The notes: generated from the sequence alone by a model not told the origin. 53,802 nt of DNA from Mycolicibacterium septicum DSM 44393 (GCF_000455325.1 NZ_HG322951.1:3343829-3397630), one strand, 5' to 3'. Positions 1 through 10,496 are shown, counted from the first letter of the stretch. Numbers and translations: made by a program.

Positions 1-1115
1 CCGCCCTGGCCCAGCGCATCTCCGACGAGAAGGAACTGCGGCAGAGCACCAACCCGTCGATCCAGATCCTGGCGCTGCAGTACCAGGCCACCCGGTGCGG
101 CGAGGAAGACGTGCTTGCCGGCAACGACGACCCGAACCTGCCGCTGATCACCTGCTCCCAGGACGGCCAGACGGTCTACCTGCTGAGCAAGTCGATCATG
201 AGCGGCGAGGAGATCGCCGACGCCACCTCCGGGCTGAACCAGCAGCAGGGCCAGTACGTCGTCGACGTGACCTTCAAGAGCGGGGGCGCCAAGACCTGGG
301 CCGACTTCACCGCGGCGAACGTGGGCACGCAGACGGCGTTCACCCTCGATTCGCAGGTGGTCAGCGCGCCCGAGATCCGGGAACCCATCCCCGGCGGCAA
401 CACCCAGATCACCGGCCAGTTCACGTCGGACTCGGCCAAGGAACTGGCCAACGTGCTGAAGTACGGCTCGCTGCCGCTGTCGTTCGAATCCTCTGAAGCC
501 GAGACCGTTTCGGCGACGCTGGGCCTGTCCTCGATGCGGGCCGGCCTGATCGCGGGCGCGGTCGGCCTGGCCGCGGTGCTGTTGTACTCGCTGCTGTACT
601 ACCGCGTGCTCGGCCTGCTGGTGGCGCTGTCCCTGGTGGCTGCCGGCGCAATGGTTTTCGCCATCCTCGTGCTGCTCGGCAGATACATCGGCTACACGCT
701 GGACCTGGCCGGTATCGCCGGTCTGATCATCGGTATAGGCACCACCGCGGACTCGTTCGTGGTGTTCTTCGAGCGAATAAAGGACGAGATCCGCGAAGGC
801 CGGTCCTTCCGGTCGGCTGTGCCACGAGGCTGGGCGCGCGCCCGCAAGACGATCGTGTCGGGCAACGCCGTGACCTTCCTGGCCGCCGCGGTGCTGTACT
901 TCCTGGCGATCGGCCAGGTCAAGGGCTTCGCCTTCACGCTGGGTCTGACCACGATCCTCGACATCGTGGTGGTGTTCCTGGTGACCTGGCCGCTGGTGTA
1001 CCTGGCGTCCAAGTCCCCGACGATGGCAAAACCTGCCCTCAACGGTCTCGGCGCGGTGCAACAGATCGCGCGGGAACGCCGGGAGGCTTCGCATGCGACC
1101 GCGGGACGGGGATAA
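1..1115 (+). CDS. secD: Protein translocase subunit SecD (3' part; start lies outside the window)
   Basis: SecD works with SecF at the SecYEG channel, using the proton motive force to pull exported proteins across the membrane. The reading frame is open from base 3, so the N-terminus lies upstream. The visible part starts in the extracytoplasmic P1 head, with the mycobacterial segment containing EKELRQ and [17 protein letters not shown], then the P1 base motif [22 protein letters not shown] near 330-400. Hydrophobic channel segments follow from about 530 to 1010, including the conserved [15 protein letters not shown] region; the Asp codon at 750 matches the proton-relay Asp of the family. It ends 4 bases before secF. 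A head-only paralogue lies at 9396-10496. Confidence 0.97.
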   Translation, partial: ALAQRISDEKELRQSTNPSIQILALQYQATRCGEEDVLAGNDDPNLPLITCSQDGQTVYLLSKSIMSGEEIADATSGLNQQQGQYVVDVTFKSGGAKTWADFTAANVGTQTAFTLDSQVVSAPEIREPIPGGNTQITGQFTSDSAKELANVLKYGSLPLSFESSEAETVSATLGLSSMRAGLIAGAVGLAAVLLYSLLYYRVLGLLVALSLVAAGAMVFAILVLLGRYIGYTLDLAGIAGLIIGIGTTADSFVVFFERIKDEIREGRSFRSAVPRGWARARKTIVSGNAVTFLAAAVLYFLAIGQVKGFAFTLGLTTILDIVVVFLVTWPLVYLASKSPTMAKPALNGLGAVQQIARERREASHATAGRG

Positions 1116-1119
1116 GCAC

Positions 1120-2406
1120 ATGGCTGCAAAGAGCAAGACCACCGACGACACAGCCGCCGAGGACGTCAAGGACACCGCAGTGGAGGCGCCGAACATCGAA
1201 TCCTCCTCTGCGGCACTGCCCAAGCACGGATTCTTCGTCCGGCTCTACACCGGTACCGGCGCCTTCGAGGTGATCGGCCGCCGCAAGCTCTGGTATTCGG
1301 TCAGCGGCATCATCGTCGCGATCTGCATCGCCAGCATGGTGCTTCGCGGGTTCACCTTCGGGATCGACTTCGAGGGCGGCACGAAGGTGTCGATGCCGTC
1401 GGCCGGTTCCGAGGGGATCGTCACGGTCCAGCAGGTCGAGGACGTTTTCAGCAAGACCCTGAACAAGGCGCCCGAGGCCGTCGTGCTGGTCGGCAGCGGT
1501 GCCTCGGCGACGGTGCAGATCCGTTCGGAGACGTTGTCCAACGACGAGACCGAAAAGCTGCGCACCGCGCTGTTCGACGCGTTCCACCCCAAGGGCAGCG
1601 ACGGCCAGCCCAGCAAGCAGGTCATTAGCGACTCGGCGGTGTCCGAGACCTGGGGCGGTCAGATCACCCAGAAGGCGCTGATCGCGCTGGTGGTCTTCGT
1701 CGTGCTGGCCTCGATCTACATCGCCTGGCGCTATGAGCGCTACATGGCGATGGCCGCGATGGCCACCCTGGTGTTCGACCTCGTCGTGACTGCCGGTGTC
1801 TATTCGCTGGTCGGGTTCGAGGTCACGCCGGCCACTGTCATCGGTCTGCTGACGATTCTGGGCTTCTCGCTGTACGACACGGTGATCGTGTTCGACAAGG
1901 TGGAGGAGAACACCCACGGGTTCGAACACACCACTCGCCGAACATTCGCCGAGCAGGCCAACCTCGCGGTGAACCAGACCTTCATGCGCTCGATCAACAC
2001 CAGCCTCATCTCGGTGTTGCCGATCGTCGCCCTGATGGTGATCGCGGTGTGGCTGCTGGGCGTCGGGACCCTGATGGATCTCGCCCTGGTTCAGCTGGTC
2101 GGCGTCATCGTCGGCACCTACTCGTCGATCTACTTCGCGACGCCGCTCCTCGTGACGCTGCGTGAGCGCACGGAACTGGTGCGCAAGCACACCAAGCGGG
2201 TGCTCAACCGGCGCGAGAAGGGCGCCAAGGGGTCGACGGCCACCAAGGAGACAGCAGGCGCCTCCGACGCCGAGGTCACCGAGTCCGGTGCCGAGACGGT
2301 GTCGGCTTCGGTCGTCACCGAACCTGCTCCGGCCAAGCCGGCACCGGGTGCACGTCCCGGCCCACGGACCGGACGTCCGTCGGGCAAGCGAAACACCCGG
2401 CGGTAA
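1120..2406 (+). CDS. secF: Protein translocase subunit SecF
   Basis: Partner of SecD in the SecDF complex. The protein is 428 aa with a hydrophilic N-terminal extension, a first membrane helix near residues 60-80, the family signature FGIDFEGGT just after it, and a C-terminal channel domain with about five helices and the GFSLYDTVIVFDKV motif. The tail after about residue 355 is rich in Ala, Pro, Thr and Lys and probably cytoplasmic. An ATG at 1093 is in frame, but the ATG at 1120 has a GGGACGGGG ribosome-binding sequence just upstream and follows the secD stop by 4 bases, so it is preferred. It is the second gene of a secD-secF-lipoprotein-apt run. Confidence 0.97.
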   Translation: MAAKSKTTDDTAAEDVKDTAVEAPNIESSSAALPKHGFFVRLYTGTGAFEVIGRRKLWYSVSGIIVAICIASMVLRGFTFGIDFEGGTKVSMPSAGSEGIVTVQQVEDVFSKTLNKAPEAVVLVGSGASATVQIRSETLSNDETEKLRTALFDAFHPKGSDGQPSKQVISDSAVSETWGGQITQKALIALVVFVVLASIYIAWRYERYMAMAAMATLVFDLVVTAGVYSLVGFEVTPATVIGLLTILGFSLYDTVIVFDKVEENTHGFEHTTRRTFAEQANLAVNQTFMRSINTSLISVLPIVALMVIAVWLLGVGTLMDLALVQLVGVIVGTYSSIYFATPLLVTLRERTELVRKHTKRVLNRREKGAKGSTATKETAGASDAEVTESGAETVSASVVTEPAPAKPAPGARPGPRTGRPSGKRNTRR

Positions 2407-2411
2407 ACCGC

Positions 2412-4079
2412 ATGGTTCAGTGGCGGACCATCGCCCGCGCACGAACAGCGGTGACAGCGGCCACGCTGTCCGTGGTCACCGCGATGGGTCTGGCGGCGTG
2501 TTCGGCCAGCTCGGCCGACGAGATCGCCTACGCCGTCGACGGCACGCTGACCACCTACAACACCAACACGGTGGCCGGGGCCGCGTCGGCCGGGCCGCAG
2601 GCGTTCGCCCGGGCGTTGACCGGATTCGCCTATCACGGCCCCGAAGGCCAGGTGGTCGCCGACAACGACTTCGGTTCGGTGTCGGTCGTGGGCCGCGCCC
2701 CGCTGGTGCTCGACTACGTGATCAGCGACAAGGCGGTCTACTCCGACGGCAAGCCGATCACCTGTGACGACCTGGTCCTGGCCTGGGGCGCGCAGTCGGG
2801 CCGCTTTCCCGGATTCGACGCCGCCAGCCGAGCGGGCTACCGCGACATCGGCTCGGTGGACTGCGCACCGGGCCAGAAGCGGGCCCGGGTGTCGTTCGCC
2901 CAGGATCGTGGATTCCTCGACTACGGGCATCTGTTCGCGGCGACCTCGCTGATGCCCGCGCACGTCATCGCCGACGAACTCGGCCTCGACGACGGGGGCG
3001 TGGCGACGGCGCTTCAGAACGGTGACCAGCCGACCATCGACCGTATCGCCAAGGCGTGGAACACCGTCTGGGATCTCAAGCCGGACCTCGACCTCAAGAA
3101 GTTCCCGTCATCGGGCCCGTACCGGATCGACTCGGTGTCCAAGGACGGGGTGGTCACCCTGGTCGCCAACGACAAGTGGTGGGGCACGCCGGCGATCACG
3201 AACCGGATCGAGGTGTGGCCACGCGGCGCCGACATCCAGGAGCGGGTCAACGAGGGGTCCTTCGATGTCGTCGACATCGAGTCCGGGTCCTCGGGCCTGC
3301 TCAACCTGCCCGACGACTACGTCAGCACGGAGACCCCGTCGGCCGGGATCGAGCAGTTGATCTTCGCGCCCGGTGGTCCGCTGGCAGCCACGCCCGCGCG
3401 GCGGGCCGTCGCGCTGTGCACCCCGCGGGATGTGATCGCCCGCAATGCCGCGACGCCGATCATCAACTCCCGGCTCAGCCCGGTCGCCGACGACGCGTTC
3501 AGCGCGGCGGAGAACGTCGGTGAGGCAGCCCAGTTCGGTGTGGCCAACCCTGACGCCGCCCGGGCCGCCCTCAACAACAAGCCGCTGACCGTTCGCATCG
3601 GGTATCAGACGCCCAACGCCCGGCTGGCGGCGACCGTGGGCGCCATCGCGAAATCGTGCGCCGCGGCGGGCATCACCGTTCAGGACGCCGGGTCGGCCAC
3701 GGCCGGGCCGGTGGCACTGCGGAACAACGAGTTCGACGGACTGCTGGCAGGCACCGGCGGGGCCGCGGGCAGCGGTTCCTCGGGCTCGTCGGCCATCGAC
3801 GCCTACGCATTCCACTCCGGCAACGGCAACAACCTGCCCGGTTACGGCAACGAGCGCGTCGACGGAATCATCGACGCGCAGGCCGTCACGACCGACCCGA
3901 AGGAACTGGCCCGGCTGGCGGGGGAGGGCGCACCGATCCTGTGGAACGACATGCCGACCCTGCCGCTGTACCGCCAGCAGCGCACCGTGCTGACATCGAC
4001 CAAGATGTATGCCGTGAGCAGCAATCCGACCCGATGGGGTGCAGGCTGGAACATGGACCGTTGGAAGCTGTCCACGTGA
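2412..4079 (+). CDS. Extracellular solute-binding lipoprotein, family 5 (peptide-binding type)
   Basis: Probable periplasmic oligopeptide-binding protein of the DppA/OppA fold; it corresponds by position to M. tuberculosis Rv2585c, next to secF. The 555-aa product begins with a basic stretch, a hydrophobic h-region and the lipobox LAAC (residues about 27-30), so it should be lipid-modified and anchored outside the membrane. Family 5 features include the [16 protein letters not shown] segment near residue 110 and the [10 protein letters not shown] motif near 235. No permease or ATPase genes lie nearby, so any transporter partner is encoded elsewhere or the protein has another job. The start lies 5 bases after secF and the end overlaps apt. 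Confidence 0.88.
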   Translation: MVQWRTIARARTAVTAATLSVVTAMGLAACSASSADEIAYAVDGTLTTYNTNTVAGAASAGPQAFARALTGFAYHGPEGQVVADNDFGSVSVVGRAPLVLDYVISDKAVYSDGKPITCDDLVLAWGAQSGRFPGFDAASRAGYRDIGSVDCAPGQKRARVSFAQDRGFLDYGHLFAATSLMPAHVIADELGLDDGGVATALQNGDQPTIDRIAKAWNTVWDLKPDLDLKKFPSSGPYRIDSVSKDGVVTLVANDKWWGTPAITNRIEVWPRGADIQERVNEGSFDVVDIESGSSGLLNLPDDYVSTETPSAGIEQLIFAPGGPLAATPARRAVALCTPRDVIARNAATPIINSRLSPVADDAFSAAENVGEAAQFGVANPDAARAALNNKPLTVRIGYQTPNARLAATVGAIAKSCAAAGITVQDAGSATAGPVALRNNEFDGLLAGTGGAAGSGSSGSSAIDAYAFHSGNGNNLPGYGNERVDGIIDAQAVTTDPKELARLAGEGAPILWNDMPTLPLYRQQRTVLTSTKMYAVSSNPTRWGAGWNMDRWKLST

Positions 4080-4612
4080 GCGGCGACGTCGCCGGGATCT
4101 CGGAGCTGGTCAGGAAACTGATCCGGGAGGTTCCCGATTTTCCCGAGCCCGGAGTGCAGTTCAAGGACCTGACCCCGTTGCTGGCCGATGCCGAAGGGCT
4201 GGGGGCGGTGACCGATGCGCTCGCCGCCACCGCGGCCGACGCCGATCTGGTCGCCGGCCTGGACGCGCGGGGATTCCTGCTGGGCGCCGCGGTGGCGACC
4301 CGGCTAGGCACCGGTGTGCTGGCCGTGCGCAAGGGCGGGAAGCTGCCGCCTCCCGTGCACAGCGTCACCTATCAGCTCGAGTACGGCAGCGCGACGCTGG
4401 AGATCCCGGCCGACGGGATTGATATCGCCGGGCGCAACGTTGTGATCATCGACGATGTCCTTGCCACCGGCGGGACGCTGGCCGCGGCGACCCAGCTGCT
4501 GCAGGCCGGCGGTGCCAATGTGCTGAGCGCGGCCGTGGTGCTGGAATTGGCGGCCCTGGGCGGCCGGGATGTGGTGGCACCGCTGAGGGTCAGCAGCCTG
4601 CACACGGTGTGA
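4076..4612 (+). CDS. apt: Adenine phosphoribosyltransferase
   Basis: Salvages adenine by transferring the phosphoribosyl group of PRPP to give AMP. The 178-aa protein has the family's [15 protein letters not shown] segment near residue 22, the RGFLLG loop near 64, a KGGKLP flexible-loop remnant, and the PRPP-binding motif [16 protein letters not shown] near residues 121-136. The GTG start at 4076 overlaps the stop of the upstream lipoprotein gene (GTGA), indicating translational coupling. The order lipoprotein-apt-rel is the conserved mycobacterial one and links purine salvage to (p)ppGpp metabolism. Confidence 0.96.
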   Translation: MSGDVAGISELVRKLIREVPDFPEPGVQFKDLTPLLADAEGLGAVTDALAATAADADLVAGLDARGFLLGAAVATRLGTGVLAVRKGGKLPPPVHSVTYQLEYGSATLEIPADGIDIAGRNVVIIDDVLATGGTLAAATQLLQAGGANVLSAAVVLELAALGGRDVVAPLRVSSLHTV

Positions 4613-4653
4613 GGGATATCCTCGGATTCTGAAGCGTTAACCGGGAGGTGACG

Positions 4654-7005
4654 ATGGCCGGCGATACGGGTACGGACGCGACGGCGGGCCAGGCGGTGCA
4701 GTCGCCTCCGGTGTTGCCGGGCGCCACGGGACCCGACGCCACCAAGACCAGCGCCTCACGCCGCGTACGCGCGCGCCTCGCCCGCCGGATGACCGCGCAG
4801 CGCAGTGCCGTCAACCCGGTTCTGGAGCCTCTGGTCGCGGTTCACCGTGAGATCTACCCGAAGGCAGACCTGCAGCTGCTGCAGCGCGCCTACGACGTCG
4901 CCGAGCAGCGCCACGCCGACCAGCTCCGCAAGTCCGGCGATCCGTACATCACCCATCCGCTGGCGGTGGCCAACATCCTGGCCGAACTCGGGATGGACAC
5001 CACCACGCTGGTGGCCGCCCTGCTGCACGACACGGTGGAGGACACCGGGTACACGCTGGAGGCGTTGACCGCCGAGTTCGGGGCCGAGGTGGGCCACCTC
5101 GTCGACGGGGTGACCAAGCTGGACAAGGTCGTCCTCGGCTCGGCCGCCGAGGGCGAGACGATCCGCAAGATGATCATCGCGATGGCCCGCGACCCGCGGG
5201 TGCTGGTCATCAAGGTGGCCGACCGGCTGCACAACATGCGCACCATGCGGTTCCTGCCGCCGGAGAAGCAGGCCCGCAAGGCCCGCGAGACGCTGGAAGT
5301 GATTGCGCCGCTGGCGCATCGGCTGGGTATGGCGACGGTCAAGTGGGAGCTGGAGGATCTGTCGTTCGCGATCCTGCACCCGAAGAAGTACGAGGAGATC
5401 GTGCGGCTGGTCGCCGACCGGGCGCCGTCACGCGACACCTACCTGGCCAAGGTGCGCGCCGAGATCGGCGTGGCGCTGAGCGCCATGAAGATCAACGCGG
5501 TCGTCGAGGGCCGGCCCAAGCACTACTGGTCGATCTACCAGAAGATGATCGTCAAGGGCCGCGACTTCGACGACATCCACGACCTGGTCGGCGTGCGGAT
5601 CCTGTGCGACGAGATCCGTGACTGCTACGCGGCCGTCGGCGTCGTGCACTCGCTCTGGCAACCGATGGCTGGCCGGTTCAAGGACTACATCGCCCAGCCG
5701 CGCTACGGCGTCTACCAGTCGCTGCACACCACGGTCGTCGGCCCCGAGGGCAAGCCGCTGGAGGTGCAGATCCGCACCCGGGACATGCACCGCACCGCCG
5801 AGTACGGCATCGCGGCGCACTGGCGCTACAAGGAAGCCAAGGGCCGCAACGGGGTTCCGCACAGCCACGCCGCCACCGAGATCGACGACATGGCCTGGAT
5901 GCGCCAGCTGCTGGACTGGCAGCGGGAGGCCGCCGACCCCGGCGAGTTCCTCGAGTCGTTGCGTTACGACCTTGCGGTACAAGAGATCTTCGTCTTCACC
6001 CCCAAGGGTGACGTGATCAACCTGCCGACCGGCTCGACCCCGGTCGACTTCGCCTACGCGGTGCACACCGAGGTGGGACACCGCTGTATCGGGGCCCGGG
6101 TCAACGGCCGGCTGGTCGCCTTGGAACGCAAGCTGGAGAACGGCGAGGTCGTCGAGGTGTTCACCTCGAAGGCTCCCAACGCCGGACCGTCGCGTGACTG
6201 GCAGACCTTCGTGGTGTCGCCGCGGGCGAAGGCCAAGATCCGGCAGTGGTTCGCCAAGGAGCGCCGCGAAGAGGCCCTGGAGTCCGGGAAGGACGCCATC
6301 GCCCGGGAGGTCCGCCGGGGCGGACTTCCGTTGCAGCGCTTGATCAATGCCGACTCGATGGGCGCACTGGCGCGGGAGTTGCGTTACACCGACGTCTCGG
6401 CGCTCTACACCGCGGTCGGTGAGGGCCACGTCTCGGCACGCCATGTCGTGCAGCGTCTGCTCGCCCAGTTCGGCGGCGACGATGCGGCCGAGGACGAACT
6501 CGCCGAGCGCTCCACCCCGCTGACCATGCCGGTACGGCAGCGCAGCACCGACGACACCGGTGTCGCGGTGCCGGGGGCGCCCGGAACCCTGACCAAGCTG
6601 GCCAAGTGCTGCACCCCGGTGCCCGGCGACACCATCATGGGCTTCGTGACCCGCGGCGGTGGGGTCAGCGTGCACCGCACCGACTGCACGAATGCGGCTT
6701 CCCTGCAACAACAGTCGGAACGCATCATCGAGGTGAACTGGGCGCCGTCGCCGTCGTCGGTGTTCCTGGTGGCCATCCAGGTCGAGGCGCTGGACCGGCA
6801 CCGTCTGCTCTCCGATGTCACGCGGGTACTGGCCGACGAGAAGGTGAACATCCTCTCGGCGTCGGTCACCACCTCCAACGACCGGGTGGCGATCAGCCGG
6901 TTCACCTTCGAGATGGGCGATCCCAAACATCTCGGCCACCTGCTGAGCGTGGTGCGCAACGTGGAGGGCGTGTACGACGTCTACCGCGTCACGTCGGCGG
7001 CCTGA
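4654..7005 (+). CDS. rel: Bifunctional (p)ppGpp synthetase/hydrolase Rel
   Basis: Makes and degrades the stringent-response alarmones ppGpp and pppGpp. The 783-aa protein has the full RSH layout: an HD hydrolase domain with the HD pair at residues 125-126 in [11 protein letters not shown], a synthetase domain with [10 protein letters not shown] near 290 and [20 protein letters not shown] near 342-361, a TGS domain starting near 445 ([17 protein letters not shown]), a CC-containing region ([12 protein letters not shown]) near 650, and a C-terminal ACT domain from about 700. A GTG at 4648 is in frame but overlaps the GGGAGG ribosome-binding site, so the ATG at 4654 is the better start. Its last 17 bases overlap the convergent gene. 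Confidence 0.97.
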   Translation: MAGDTGTDATAGQAVQSPPVLPGATGPDATKTSASRRVRARLARRMTAQRSAVNPVLEPLVAVHREIYPKADLQLLQRAYDVAEQRHADQLRKSGDPYITHPLAVANILAELGMDTTTLVAALLHDTVEDTGYTLEALTAEFGAEVGHLVDGVTKLDKVVLGSAAEGETIRKMIIAMARDPRVLVIKVADRLHNMRTMRFLPPEKQARKARETLEVIAPLAHRLGMATVKWELEDLSFAILHPKKYEEIVRLVADRAPSRDTYLAKVRAEIGVALSAMKINAVVEGRPKHYWSIYQKMIVKGRDFDDIHDLVGVRILCDEIRDCYAAVGVVHSLWQPMAGRFKDYIAQPRYGVYQSLHTTVVGPEGKPLEVQIRTRDMHRTAEYGIAAHWRYKEAKGRNGVPHSHAATEIDDMAWMRQLLDWQREAADPGEFLESLRYDLAVQEIFVFTPKGDVINLPTGSTPVDFAYAVHTEVGHRCIGARVNGRLVALERKLENGEVVEVFTSKAPNAGPSRDWQTFVVSPRAKAKIRQWFAKERREEALESGKDAIAREVRRGGLPLQRLINADSMGALARELRYTDVSALYTAVGEGHVSARHVVQRLLAQFGGDDAAEDELAERSTPLTMPVRQRSTDDTGVAVPGAPGTLTKLAKCCTPVPGDTIMGFVTRGGGVSVHRTDCTNAASLQQQSERIIEVNWAPSPSSVFLVAIQVEALDRHRLLSDVTRVLADEKVNILSASVTTSNDRVAISRFTFEMGDPKHLGHLLSVVRNVEGVYDVYRVTSAA

Positions 7006-7714
7006 CACCCAACCGATCGGGTACCGGGATCTGCCACATCGCCTGGCCGATGGCCAGCACGCCGCGAGCGGGCAGTGTCACGTCACCGATCACGGGGTTG
7101 GTGGTCAGCCGTGCCGGCCGGCCCAGATCGACCCCGCCCAGGGTGGCAGATGCCTCCTCGATGAGGTACATCTGTTGGGGCATAAGGGTTCCCACGTGGC
7201 CGCTGGGCATGACGCCCGTCATCCGCACCTGGCCCATCCCCAGTCCGGCGGCCAGCATCTCGCGCGCCCGCACCAGCGGCCGCGGCCGCCAGGTGCTCAG
7301 CGGCAGGCGCCGGCTGATCGCGTTCATGGTGCGCAGCGCCGGACCCGCGGTGGCGGTCAGCGTCCAGTCCAGTCCCGGGCCGTCGACCCTGACGCGCAGC
7401 GATGCGGGCCCGGTCCAATCCAGGGCGATCTCGGCGAAGCCGGTGTACGCACACGCCGGCCCGTAGTAGCGGGGACATGCCGTGTCGAGGTGGTCGCCGT
7501 GCACGAAGATCGACCATCGGCCGGACGGGTCACGGTGCCACACCGTGCGGTACGGCCCGAAGTCGTTCTCCGGGAACACCCTCAGGGCCAGCACGTGTCC
7601 GCTGTCGAAAGGCAGGCCGAAAACTCCCCAGCCTTTGACGTACTCATGGCCGGGCCACGGCGCCTGCCCGCACCGTTCGGGCAGATTCGACAGGGGAGTA
7701 GCGAGATCCAACAT
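6989..7714 (-). CDS. Conserved hypothetical protein
   Basis: A 241-aa protein I do not recognise. It has no signal peptide and no membrane segment. It opens with [16 protein letters not shown] and has an aromatic-rich N-terminal half ([31 protein letters not shown]) suggestive of a beta-rich fold, followed by an Arg-rich helix-like stretch near residues 140-165 and a Gly/Leu-rich end. The ATG at 7714 is preferred over the adjacent GTG at 7717 because AGGA then sits 6 bases upstream. Its 3' end overlaps the end of rel by 17 bases. It runs in the same direction as the HD/LuxR regulator upstream, about 80 bases away, so it may be read from the same transcript. Confidence 0.75.
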   Translation of the reverse strand: MLDLATPLSNLPERCGQAPWPGHEYVKGWGVFGLPFDSGHVLALRVFPENDFGPYRTVWHRDPSGRWSIFVHGDHLDTACPRYYGPACAYTGFAEIALDWTGPASLRVRVDGPGLDWTLTATAGPALRTMNAISRRLPLSTWRPRPLVRAREMLAAGLGMGQVRMTGVMPSGHVGTLMPQQMYLIEEASATLGGVDLGRPARLTTNPVIGDVTLPARGVLAIGQAMWQIPVPDRLGVRPPT

Positions 7715-7797
7715 CACGGTTCCTCACTTTGCGTTCTCGTTCTTCTCGTGAGGTGAACGCTAGGAGCCCGTGAGCCCGGTGTCGTCGGGCATTCGCC

Positions 7798-9399
7798 CTA
7801 CTTTTCGGCTTCGGTCAGCGTGTCGAGCAGGCCGTGCGTGATGGCGTACAGCGTTGCGGTGCTGCGGGTCGACGAACCGGTCTTGGTGTAGATGCGCTCG
7901 ATGTGGGTGCCGGCCGTCTTCGGGCTGATCCCCAGGGTGCTCGCGACCTGCCTGGTGGATGCGCCTCGGGCGATCAGCCCCAGCACTTCGATTTCCCGCG
8001 GCGTCAGCCCGTCCGGGCCCACGCGGCGTCGATGCCGGGGGCCGCCGGCGGCTTCGAGGACGGCGTCGACCGCGGCGGCATCCAGCCGTCCGCGGCGGAC
8101 CTCGGCCCGCAGTTCGGCGCCGGCGGCCTTGGCGGACAACGCCGGTCGGTACGGCCGCGGCTCAGTCATGGCGCGATGGCAATCCGCGGCGGCCAGGATG
8201 CGTCCGGTCACCGGTATCGACGGACCCGACAGGCCGCGGTGCGCCCCCGAGCCGTCCATGCGTTCATAGGCCAGCGCCGCCACCGCACCGATGCGCGCCA
8301 CCGGGCCGGGCCGGGCCAGAACCCGTTCGGTGTAATACGAACTCAGCCGCAGTCGCTCATGGTCGGAGGCGCTGAGCTTCCCGGGCTTGTCCATGATGGT
8401 GGCGGGTACGCCGTGCAGGCCTATGTCGTGCAACAGGGCCGCGCGACGCACCAGGACGGCGTCACCCTCGGTCAGCCCGGCGATCTTCGCGGCCCGCTCC
8501 GCGAGTTCGGCGACGCCACGGGAATGCCCGGCGCGGTGCGGCGATCGCAGGTCGGTGAAATCGGCGAACACCTCCAGTGCCGAGTCGAGTTGGTCCTCGG
8601 TGAGACGCCGCTGCAGCGCAGGTTCGGCGGCGATCAGTGCGTGGCAATCCGATTCGTCATCGTCGTCGGACAGCAGATCGCCCGCCGCCGCGCAGAACGC
8701 GTCGACCACGGCCGGGTCGAACTGGGTGCCGCGCCGCGACGTCGCGACGTGGACCGCGGCATCCACCCCGGCATCACGGTGCACCACCTCGGCCACGTCG
8801 GCGAGGTGAAAGAGTCTCATCGGCAAGGCAATCGCCTCCCCGCCGAGGCCCGCGGGCACGCCGTTGCCATCCCACCGCGCGAAGAACTGGCGCAGTGCGT
8901 CACCGACGGCCGCGTCGAGACCGAGCCGCTCGGCCATCGTCGAGGTGTTCAGGCAATGCGACATCAGCCCTTGCTCGATATCGCGGCCACCGGTTGCGAT
9001 GAGCGTCGCGGTCTTGCGCACCCTGTTCAGCAGGGGACCGGCCGAACCGGCATGCGACAGCATGAAAGTCGCGCCGCCCAGCCCGCGGAGATCGACGCGG
9101 TAGCTGTCGGCGCGAAACGCGATGTCGTCGCCGAACCAGGCCGACACCTCGGGTGCGTCGGCGATACAGCCCACCCAGGCCAGCACCGCCGTGTAGTAGA
9201 GATCGGCCCGCTGCTCGGCCACCAGCCCGACGCGCTCACCCAGGCGTGCGGCCAGCCGCCACGACCGCAACACGTGCTCCATCGGCTGGTCCAGGCCGAG
9301 ATCCATCGCGAACGAGAAGGCGGCCAGCAACTCGGCCAGGGAGATCCCCGAGTCCCGGCCGCCGCCATCCCTTCCGGTGTGCACCGCTTCCTGCCTCAC
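7798..9399 (-). CDS. Tandem HD/HD-GYP-like protein with C-terminal LuxR-type HTH
   Basis: A 533-aa regulator with three parts. An N-terminal HD-GYP-like half (about residues 1-270) carries SHCLNTS and WDGNGVPAGLGGEAIALPMRLFHLAD, echoing the GYP loop. A second HD domain (about 275-440) carries GHSRGVAELAERAA, LLHDIG and YERMDGSGAHRGL, so the GYP tripeptide reads GAH and the preceding His of the HHE motif is Tyr. The C-terminal LuxR HTH (about 465-520) has LTPREIEVLGLIARG and TLGISPKTAGTHIERIYTKTG. Domains like this usually act on cyclic dinucleotides or sense ligands, but both catalytic loops look degenerate, so sensing is as likely as catalysis. The GTG start overlaps the SecD-like gene stop (GTGA), which indicates coupling. 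Confidence 0.85.
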   Translation of the reverse strand: MRQEAVHTGRDGGGRDSGISLAELLAAFSFAMDLGLDQPMEHVLRSWRLAARLGERVGLVAEQRADLYYTAVLAWVGCIADAPEVSAWFGDDIAFRADSYRVDLRGLGGATFMLSHAGSAGPLLNRVRKTATLIATGGRDIEQGLMSHCLNTSTMAERLGLDAAVGDALRQFFARWDGNGVPAGLGGEAIALPMRLFHLADVAEVVHRDAGVDAAVHVATSRRGTQFDPAVVDAFCAAAGDLLSDDDDESDCHALIAAEPALQRRLTEDQLDSALEVFADFTDLRSPHRAGHSRGVAELAERAAKIAGLTEGDAVLVRRAALLHDIGLHGVPATIMDKPGKLSASDHERLRLSSYYTERVLARPGPVARIGAVAALAYERMDGSGAHRGLSGPSIPVTGRILAAADCHRAMTEPRPYRPALSAKAAGAELRAEVRRGRLDAAAVDAVLEAAGGPRHRRRVGPDGLTPREIEVLGLIARGASTRQVASTLGISPKTAGTHIERIYTKTGSSTRSTATLYAITHGLLDTLTEAEK

Positions 9400-10496
9400 A
9401 CCGGGCGACTGCGCCGAGTACGCAGGAGATACACCAGGGCGCCGATCACCACGACCGTGACACCCATACCAGAGACGATCACGGCGCCCCGGATCAGCAT
9501 GGAAAGCATTGTCGCCGGCAACTTTTCGTCACTGGATGACGAGTACGTCAGGGCCACCGGCGAGGCGCCGCGATTGATCCCGCCGGCCAGATCGCGCGCC
9601 GAACCCTCATCGAAGTCACCACTGATCTGGGTGCCGCCGTTGGGAATCCGCTCCCGGATCACGGGTGCGCTCACGACGCGGGAGTCGATGGCGAACGCCG
9701 CCTGGGTGCCGATGTTGGCCGCGGTGAAGTCCGACCAGGCCTGAGCGGCATCGTTGTCGAACTGCAGATCGATGACGTGGCGGCCCGCCGAGTCGGTGCC
9801 GGGTTCGGCGGTCTCGATCTGGTCGCCGCCGAGAATCGACTTCGCAAGCAGGTACACCGTCTCCCCGTCGGCGGAGCAGGTGACCAGCGGCAGGTTCGGA
9901 TCGTCGTGTCCGGCGAGCACGTCGTCATTGCCGCACCGGGTGGCCTGGTACTGCAGCGCCAGGATCTGGATCGACGGATTGGTGCCTTGGCGTAATTCCT
10001 TCTCGTCGGCGATGCGTTGTGCCGGTTCAACCGCGGGTGTCGGATTGATGCCGGACGGCGGCGACGCCTTGGCCGGTATCGCATGGATCACCGGTCGGAC
10101 GTACAACGTCTTCGTCTCGCCGGGACCGAACATCTCCTTCAGCGCCTCGGCGTCGAGCCCGTGCCGGGGAAAGGTGGCGACAACGTCGTTGCCGTCGGCC
10201 CCGATCTGGGCGTCGGCGACCCCGTAGTCGCCCAACCGGACCTCGGTGGCGGTGATCGCCTGTTCGATGGTGTCGGCGGACAGCGCCCAGCCGTCCTTCG
10301 CCTGGACGCTGAGCGTCAGGCGGATACCTTCCCGGTCGGCCCAGACCCCTCTGGTGAGGAACACCGCGAGCGCATAGCCTGCGATCAAAACCGCCAATAC
10401 CAGCAGCACCAGGAACTTGGCCGCGGGTGTCAGGCCACCGCGCGGCGGGGCGTAGGGAGGAACAGCGGGCGCGGGTTGCGCGAACGACACCGGCAT
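9396..10496 (-). CDS. SecD-like membrane protein with P1 head only (truncated SecD paralogue)
   Basis: A 366-aa protein clearly homologous to the SecD head encoded at 1-500: the two share [52 protein letters not shown] and an IPxGxTQI block. One N-terminal membrane helix (about residues 27-48) is followed by the extracytoplasmic head and a single C-terminal helix (about 332-358). The five channel helices, including the [14 protein letters not shown] region, are absent, so it cannot form the SecDF channel module. SD-like GAGGAG lies directly before the ATG; a GTG two codons in (10490) has better spacing and may be the true start. It overlaps the HD/LuxR gene by 4 bases. Confidence 0.88.
   Translation of the reverse strand: MPVSFAQPAPAVPPYAPPRGGLTPAAKFLVLLVLAVLIAGYALAVFLTRGVWADREGIRLTLSVQAKDGWALSADTIEQAITATEVRLGDYGVADAQIGADGNDVVATFPRHGLDAEALKEMFGPGETKTLYVRPVIHAIPAKASPPSGINPTPAVEPAQRIADEKELRQGTNPSIQILALQYQATRCGNDDVLAGHDDPNLPLVTCSADGETVYLLAKSILGGDQIETAEPGTDSAGRHVIDLQFDNDAAQAWSDFTAANIGTQAAFAIDSRVVSAPVIRERIPNGGTQISGDFDEGSARDLAGGINRGASPVALTYSSSSDEKLPATMLSMLIRGAVIVSGMGVTVVVIGALVYLLRTRRSRPV

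Noticed and set aside
1039..2442. 467-codon minus-strand open frame opposite secF
   Set aside because: Antisense shadow with low-complexity His/Arg/Asp content.
4648..4653. GTG at 4648 as the rel start
   Set aside because: It overlaps the GGGAGG ribosome-binding site, which is correctly spaced for the ATG at 4654.
5428..7008. 526-codon minus-strand open frame opposite rel
   Set aside because: Composition is that of a GC-rich shadow frame (Arg/His/Asp/Val-rich); rel on the other strand is unmistakable.
7834..9744. 636-codon plus-strand frame opposite the HD/LuxR and SecD-like genes
   Set aside because: Covers two genes with clear domains on the other strand; no domain of its own.
9396..10496. 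SecD-like gene as a frameshifted full-length secD
   Set aside because: The frame ends naturally after a membrane helix and a basic tail, overlaps the next gene by GTGA, and no channel-helix sequence remains downstream.
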